Shown: positions 58,549-64,000 of the stretch, piece by piece | Layout of the letters: each line of letters starts with the position of its first letter | How positions within the stretch are numbered: the first letter of the stretch is position 1 | Source of the DNA: Saururus chinensis | Taxonomy: Eukaryota > Streptophyta > Magnoliopsida > Piperales > Saururaceae | Reading direction: 5' to 3' | Assembly (NCBI GenBank): GCA_035235625.1 | Contig: CP141140.1 | Coordinates: forward strand, 52,571,351-52,635,350 | Length of the DNA stretch: 64,000 bases | The notes under the pieces: generated by a model | What the model saw: only the letters and a program-made list of their open reading frames with translations | Database searches by the model: none | What the model was told of the DNA's origin: nothing | Position numbers and translations under genes: made by a program

Positions 58549-59300
58549 TAATCGGTTTTTTGTCTAAAAGGGTAGGGTTTTGTGTCTTAAATGCATTTTT
58601 TGCCTCCTCGGGTTGATATGACAGCGATGGTTATATTATTGAGAATTTTGGAGTTGGAGATTAGGTTGGTCATATCCGTGTACACCGGCTTGACCTGGTA
58701 TTATTTTGGCATCTTCGGTTTGGAATAATGCATCAGGTATGAGGTAACAGGTAAAAGTATTTTGTTCATTACTCTGATTTCTATTGTAATGAGACATATG
58801 TTGGATGTAATTCTGAGATTAAATTACACTATTTATATGACACTTGATGTACTTTTGAAATATATGTACATAATAAATGCAGAAGTAATTTGGTTTAAAT
58901 GTTGAAGCTTGTGTTTGGGTGTTAATACAATTATTTTCAAAACCTTACTGAGTTTACACTCACCCTTGTTTTGTTTTGGGAATCCTTTGGGAACCTCTAT
59001 GTGATAGTGTCACGCAAGTGCTCAAGATGACTTGTTCTTGGACCAGGATAATAATTGAGGAGCTACTGAGAGGGGGTACAAGTTATTAAGGGATAATTAG
59101 AAGGATATAAATGAGGAGACATTATGAAACTTCATATTAATTGAGAGTTTTATTTTTAGTTGGTAGTTTCTTTTCTTTAGTTTGGGGCATATATTATGCT
59201 ATTACACTATAACTCTAGTAGGTTGATGTTTTAATCATAGTTATGTCAAAAAGTAGTTAAATTTCCTTTTCACATGTCACTTTTGTATAGAACCCAATTC
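58549..59300 (+). mobile_element. Family-C-like LTR, plus orientation, right part
   Basis: It continues the flank at 55018 (GGTTTATC/TAATCGG). It contains CCTTACTGAGTTTACACTCA and CCCTTGTTTTGTTTTGGG, the hairpin block of family-C LTRs in plus orientation. The right end is not defined; no TGACA terminus with a duplication was seen. Confidence 0.52.
58949..58962 (+). other. Conserved LTR hairpin, copy 5
   Basis: TGAGT-TTAC-ACTCA is a perfect 5-bp stem with a 4-nt loop, in the opposite orientation to the neighbouring solo LTR. It supports the presence of a plus-oriented LTR here. Confidence 0.65.
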
Positions 59301-60200
59301 ACGTCAGGTGATCCGACTATCTCGAGTTTATGTCATTGTTTTAGATTTTTCTAGTGTTTTCGGTGTAGAAAAATTACTAGAGTCTTGTCTTTGAGTATTT
59401 TTTTATTTTATAATTATTTGGACTTTTTTCTAATCCATTTCTAATTACTAAAATTTTCATAAACAATGTTGAGTAGAATTTATAATATGTGATTCATTAT
59501 TTAAATGTATTTTTCAATATCCAATTCATGTTCTTTTTCCTCCAAAGTTTTTGTTGGTTCAATATCATGACTTCTCTTTTCAATGGAAAGACTCCTAATT
59601 TTTTTGACTCACTTTTCGTTGAGTTATGATCAGTGAATCCTAACCACATGGAAAGTTATTCAGTATAGTATAATTTTTGTAAATTTGAATTTAAAACTTT
59701 TTTATGCCAATTCACTACAGTATAATTTTTCTTCAGTCTTCCACCTTGATCAATATGAACATAACTGCTCCTTTTTTTCAAGTTAGTCAATTCTAAATTT
59801 AACTCGACCACAATAGTCTCGAACTAGATTCTAAGACTCATTACATATACATGGTTTTTTGACATAATTTTGACAAAAAAATTAGTCAAACTGAACATAA
59901 CTCATATGTTCTTATAATGCCCTTAGGCGCAAACAATAGTCATTTCACTAATTAATTTTCGAGATCATAAAACGTTATGTAAATATTAACTAAGCATTCT
60001 CCATGCAATAAGATCAAAAAACACTAATGATTTCATAAGTGCAAACGAGAAAGCCAATGAATTCACAAAAATATCCCATTTCGTTATCTAATCAATAAAC
60101 ACAACAGAATTGATATAACAAGGAGTAAATAAGGATGAAATTAATTTTGCCCCAAATCAGCCTAGAAACCCTAGAACATGGGAAAACCTCAATTTTCATT
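59301..60200. other. Unassigned AT-rich DNA
   Basis: No gene or element end was recognised; reading frames are short and composition is strongly AT-rich. Confidence 0.5.
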
Positions 60201-60205
60201 AAATC

Positions 60206-63095
60206 TGTCATGTTGACCCCCTTTGACTAGAACTCGGTCTAGGGTGGTGTGGCAAGGTATGACAAAGTGGAAGACTAGCCCAAAAGTTTTAATCGAAGTA
60301 TATATCGTTTGCCCTTTATGCAAAAGCAAATAACAAAAGGAAAAAAAGATAAAGGTTAAGTCTCACAGTTCATCATCACACCCACAACAATGCATAAAGC
60401 CAATAGTTACAAGCCCTGAGGTTACATTATGTCTAAAGCCATCATATGTTATCCATAACTTGAAAGTAATATGTTCCAACATCAACATAAGTTTTAACAT
60501 GACAAAGTAACTAGCCCCATCTTTCATAAGTGTGTCTACTCGTCCTCAAACTCGTGATACAATCCATCACCTGCATGATATAACATACAACCCTAAAACA
60601 AAACCACAAACAAAGAAGGGGTGATCTTAGTTCAGTAAGAGTTTTAAAATAAAATATAAGCTCATGATAACACCACATGCATTCTTCTTATAAAAATTAA
60701 TTTAAACATACATCACATATCTATTATCTACACATGTGTATCATGAGTTAAATCACATTCCATATTCACATTCACACCACCTATGCATCAGAAGCTCATT
60801 AATACATGCACAACTTATGCAATTATTTAAGTTTCATAATTCATTAACATCATGCATGAATTAAGTATCAATATTAACATTCACCCTCCATAATCAAGTA
60901 TATCAAACTACAAGTCATCTTGCATGTTCATGTGTAATTATTTCGCATACATCTTGTGTAAACATAATCATCATTGTCCCTACACAACATATGTCAATGA
61001 TCATTATAATCCATACACATGGATAAATAATATAGTGAATGTCTCACAGTACAGAAAACAATATTGCCTGAAGCATAAGCAAATTTTCTCACCTTAGATA
61101 ACCTAAAGGAAATCCTAATTTTTAGAAAGGAAAATTAGAGTAGTTTGGGTAAATCCGTAACGAGAAATTTAACCCCTAGTAAACTGGTGTTTATAGATAT
61201 ACCAACCTGGATTATCAAGTCCAAAAAATAATAATTATCACATTATAACAAATCCGCTATTCTCACCTGACGAGGAAACCTATCCTCAAAGGGACATAAA
61301 ACCCCATTGAATAGACATAAAACGCTATCTTTTCAAATGTAAAACCGATTTGATAAACCTCTAATCTTGCTATTCCAAAAATCTATTACACCCAATTGAT
61401 TAATCACTGTTAAACATGAGTAATCTTCATTTACAAGTTATTTTCATGATGTATACAATATGATACATATATGAGCAATGTTTAATGGATGCAAACATAA
61501 GTAAGTATACCCTAATCAATCTTAAATGTATAAAATATGATCTATTTTTGATAAATAAAAATTATATAAGTATGGGTAAGAGATACATTCATGGTCATGT
61601 ACTTATTTAAGTTAAAACATGTGAAACATGACTCATTTATAATTAAATTGACATGTACAAGCATTCATATCCTCTCATGTTTATAAGCTATGGGAGTTAT
61701 GAAGTAAAGAAGAAGAAATAACCGAAATTTGGATTTAAATCAAGTAGAGCATTATACTAAGCTTAAACATGCATAATCATATCTTTACTTAAGCTACAAC
61801 ACATGTAACATACTCCATTTGAAATTAAGGTGGCATGTGTAAGTATTCCAAGCTCCCAATGCTTATTATATATTGAAATCATGAGAAAATATGAAGAAAC
61901 GATCAATATTCACTAAAATATACATGCACCAAAATTACTATGTGGCTGTTTGAATGCCCATTGAGGTTGTTCGAATGGCAACACATAAAATCTAATTTCT
62001 TGTATGGCCGTTTGAATGAGAAAAGAGCCTGGTTAGCTTGTTTGAACTGACAAAATAGTTTACTCTAGTTTGTTTTCTACCCCTCAAAATCTGAACCAAA
62101 ATTATTCTAAAACTCCATATAAACTCCCAAAATATCATATAATAAATATCTAAACTTAAAACATGATGGATCTAACATTTTTCATACTTAAACATACAAA
62201 AATAATTATAAATCACATATTTCAAAGGAATCACCATTACCCATCAAGATGTATCAAAAGTTTAAATAAACCTATAATCATAATATTACAAGCAAGAAAA
62301 TCACTAAGGTAAAAGCCCCTTACCTATATTCAACTTGTAAATCTCTTGAATAAATTCCAACCTCAAGAAATCCTATCAAAAAATTAGGGCTTTTAATTAG
62401 TCTTAATCAAAACCTAACTAATAGAGTCAAATTAATATGAGAATAATAGATTCAAGACTTAAGTTAAAAATAAAAATTACATAGATTGCGATTCTAATTT
62501 GGAATTAAAAAGATAATCTTGATATAAAGAAACTAAGAATTCAAATTGGAGAAGTGAAAGATAAGATTATTAAGACAAAAACCAAAAGGATTAAGGTGTA
62601 ATTAAGAAAAGCTTATCATTTGGAAAATGGGGATAGACCCTAGACTCCCTTCTAATCTCAACCCTTCCTTATTTGATAAATGGGGTAGGGTTTTCTTTTT
62701 ATAGTAGGTGGCTTGTAGGCTAGAAATTTAATTATTATGCTAAAAAATAGATAAATAGACCTTAAGTGACCATTTAAGTACACATTTATCTCAAAAAATA
62801 AATTTAATCACATTCAAGCCCATTTAGATAAATCACTAGAAGATTGGCAGCTAAGCAGGGTGGTACGCTATTTGATATAGATGTGGGTCTTACGGTAGGT
62901 CCCTTTTCTTTGATCAAAGAAAAAAATATCATTAAATAGGTAAAAATTTGATAAATTAAGTTTCATACTAATATTATAGACTAAAATAAAATTAAATCTT
63001 AAGAAATTCATAACTAAATTGACATGTTACCCCCCAAAAATTAAATTAAATTAATTTAAAATAAATAAAAAAGTAATAAATTAGAAGCTATTACA
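60206..63095 (-). mobile_element. Family-C-like solo LTR (2,890 bp) with exact duplication
   Basis: On the minus strand it starts TGTAATAGCTTC at 63095 and ends GGGGGTCAACATGACA at 60206, flanked by AAATC on both sides (60201-60205 and 63096-63100). A TATA-like CTATAAAAAGAAAA is near 62697 on the minus strand. The hairpin region near 60618-60642 is degraded. Pairs of TTTGAATG/TTCGAATG words near 61950-62040 take the place of the CGATCG words of other copies. Confidence 0.9.
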
Positions 63096-63100
63096 AAATC

Positions 63101-63570
63101 AGCCTCTTAGAGTGTATTATAGAGGATGATTGTGAGTCTCTAGCATTGAGTGTGGGTGTGGCTTTCATTTCTAATGTAGAAGGTAGAGCTAAGTAGTGAG
63201 AAACTTGAAAAAAATTTACCCAATTATATATGATTGCCCAACTATCTCATATTTGACATAGTAACATTAATCACTAGAAATATAGTCAAGCCAAATATAT
63301 ACTTTTTCTCTTAGCAAACTTAAAACCCTTGATTAAGTATATAAGTAAAACCCAACCTAACTTTATAATTTAGGTTTGTATTTTTAAATTCAATTTAAAT
63401 AATTATTTTAATCAAATTCGAGTTTTAGGTGAATAAACTTAACTCAACTTAACTCAATTATAATTAAAAATATAAAAAAATTTATATTTTTTATTATATT
63501 TAATTTAAATACTACCCAAAATTAAATTTGAGTTTTTAAATTTAATTTAAATAATATTTAAGTAAAATTC
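63101..63570. other. Unassigned AT-rich DNA
   Basis: Very AT-rich with AATTTAAAT-type words; no gene recognised. Confidence 0.55.
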
Positions 63571-64000
63571 AAATTTATTATTTCTTGAACGTGTCAGCGG
63601 AACCCGGTGGCACCCCTACCCTCCGTTGATAGAACTTATATGCGACACGTTGATGATCTTTACTCCTAAAGAATGACACTCTCAAACGGCGGTCTAAAGT
63701 CGTTTTGCCTCCTACTACAAAGGCAATCGCCGCCGTCCACGTGGGACCCGCCTGGCAGAATCCAGTGGCCGCTCCTGCCACGTTCCGCTTCGTACTCATC
63801 GCTCCCAATCGCGAGCGTCGCCCCGCCTGCCCTTCAAAATGTCCAATCCAATTTCCTTCCCACAATATTCCTCGTATTTTGAGTCTTTGAATTCGTAAAA
63901 TCATTATTTCGCCATCTTCGGCGAGCCTCGCGGCTACTAATATGAAACGGAATAGCTAGCTCCCAGCAAACCCCACCTTCTCCCCTCCTCATGGTACGGA
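63571..64000 (+). promoter_or_regulatory. Possible promoter and 5' UTR of a gene starting at the window edge
   Basis: Composition changes sharply from AT-rich to mixed GC at about 63570. A G-box (CCACGTGG context, core 63738-63743) and CT-rich, CCCACCTTCTCCCCTCCTC sequence lead to an ATG at 63991, with only ten bases left. The minus-strand open frame at 63578-63904 shows no domain and is probably a shadow. The gene, if real, lies to the right of the window. Confidence 0.35.

Noticed and set aside
63578-63904. 108-codon minus-strand open frame at the window edge
   Set aside because: No domain, and it overlaps a likely promoter on the plus strand with open frames in other phases.

Overview
This window reads as nuclear DNA of a flowering plant. 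Three things show this: the mobile DNA is of plant type (Ty3/gypsy and Ty1/copia LTR elements with very long LTRs, hAT, Mutator-like and Stowaway-like DNA transposons), the one intact gene is a spliced plant amino acid transporter with GT-AG introns, and there is a dead plant expansin-like gene. I cannot name the species. About 60 to 70 percent of the window can be assigned to transposable elements; long AT-rich stretches remain unassigned. No rRNA, tRNA or CRISPR array was seen.

Left part (1-17 kb): one large Ty3/gypsy element lies on the minus strand. Its 5' LTR is at 5822-9186, its primer binding site at 5801-5812, the gag start near 5590, the gag zinc knuckle at 3778-3819, then protease and reverse transcriptase down to base 1 and beyond. 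It is broken by a family-D LTR (3949-5328) and by a family-A solo LTR (1611-3657, duplication CTTCT). Its outer edge sits in the remnant of a related older LTR (9187-10118 and 16915-16945). That remnant holds a Mutator-like element (10128-16905, 9-bp duplication TAAAATTAA) with a decayed transposase N-terminus. The Mutator-like element in turn holds a 5.3-kb solo LTR (11213-16512, duplication TAATC) full of tandem repeats and a GC-rich block.

Middle part (17-38.6 kb): a complete but non-coding family-A LTR element (17039-26913) carries a hAT element in its 5' LTR and an inverted LTR fragment in its 3' LTR. Then come another family-A solo LTR (27678-29886), a copia LTR, a hAT element (32242-33735) with a Stowaway-like insert, an expansin-like A pseudogene on the minus strand (33795-35010) and an inverted family-A LTR (36602-38561).

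Right part (38.6-64 kb): a poorly resolved region with local duplications and a copia solo LTR, a copia pol remnant with its 3' LTR (43150-45700), then the only intact gene, a three-exon AVT1-type amino acid transporter (46219-48880, 440 residues) with G-boxes and a TATA box in front. After it come more LTR debris, a copia gag remnant, two more solo LTRs (55019-58543, duplication TTATC; 60206-63095, duplication AAATC) and, at the very end, what may be the promoter of a gene beginning at or beyond the window edge.

The main novelty candidates are structural: a small hairpin kept 464-475 nt from the 3' end of several diverged LTRs with paired base changes in its stem, and an exact 56-bp hairpin array inside the family-A LTRs.
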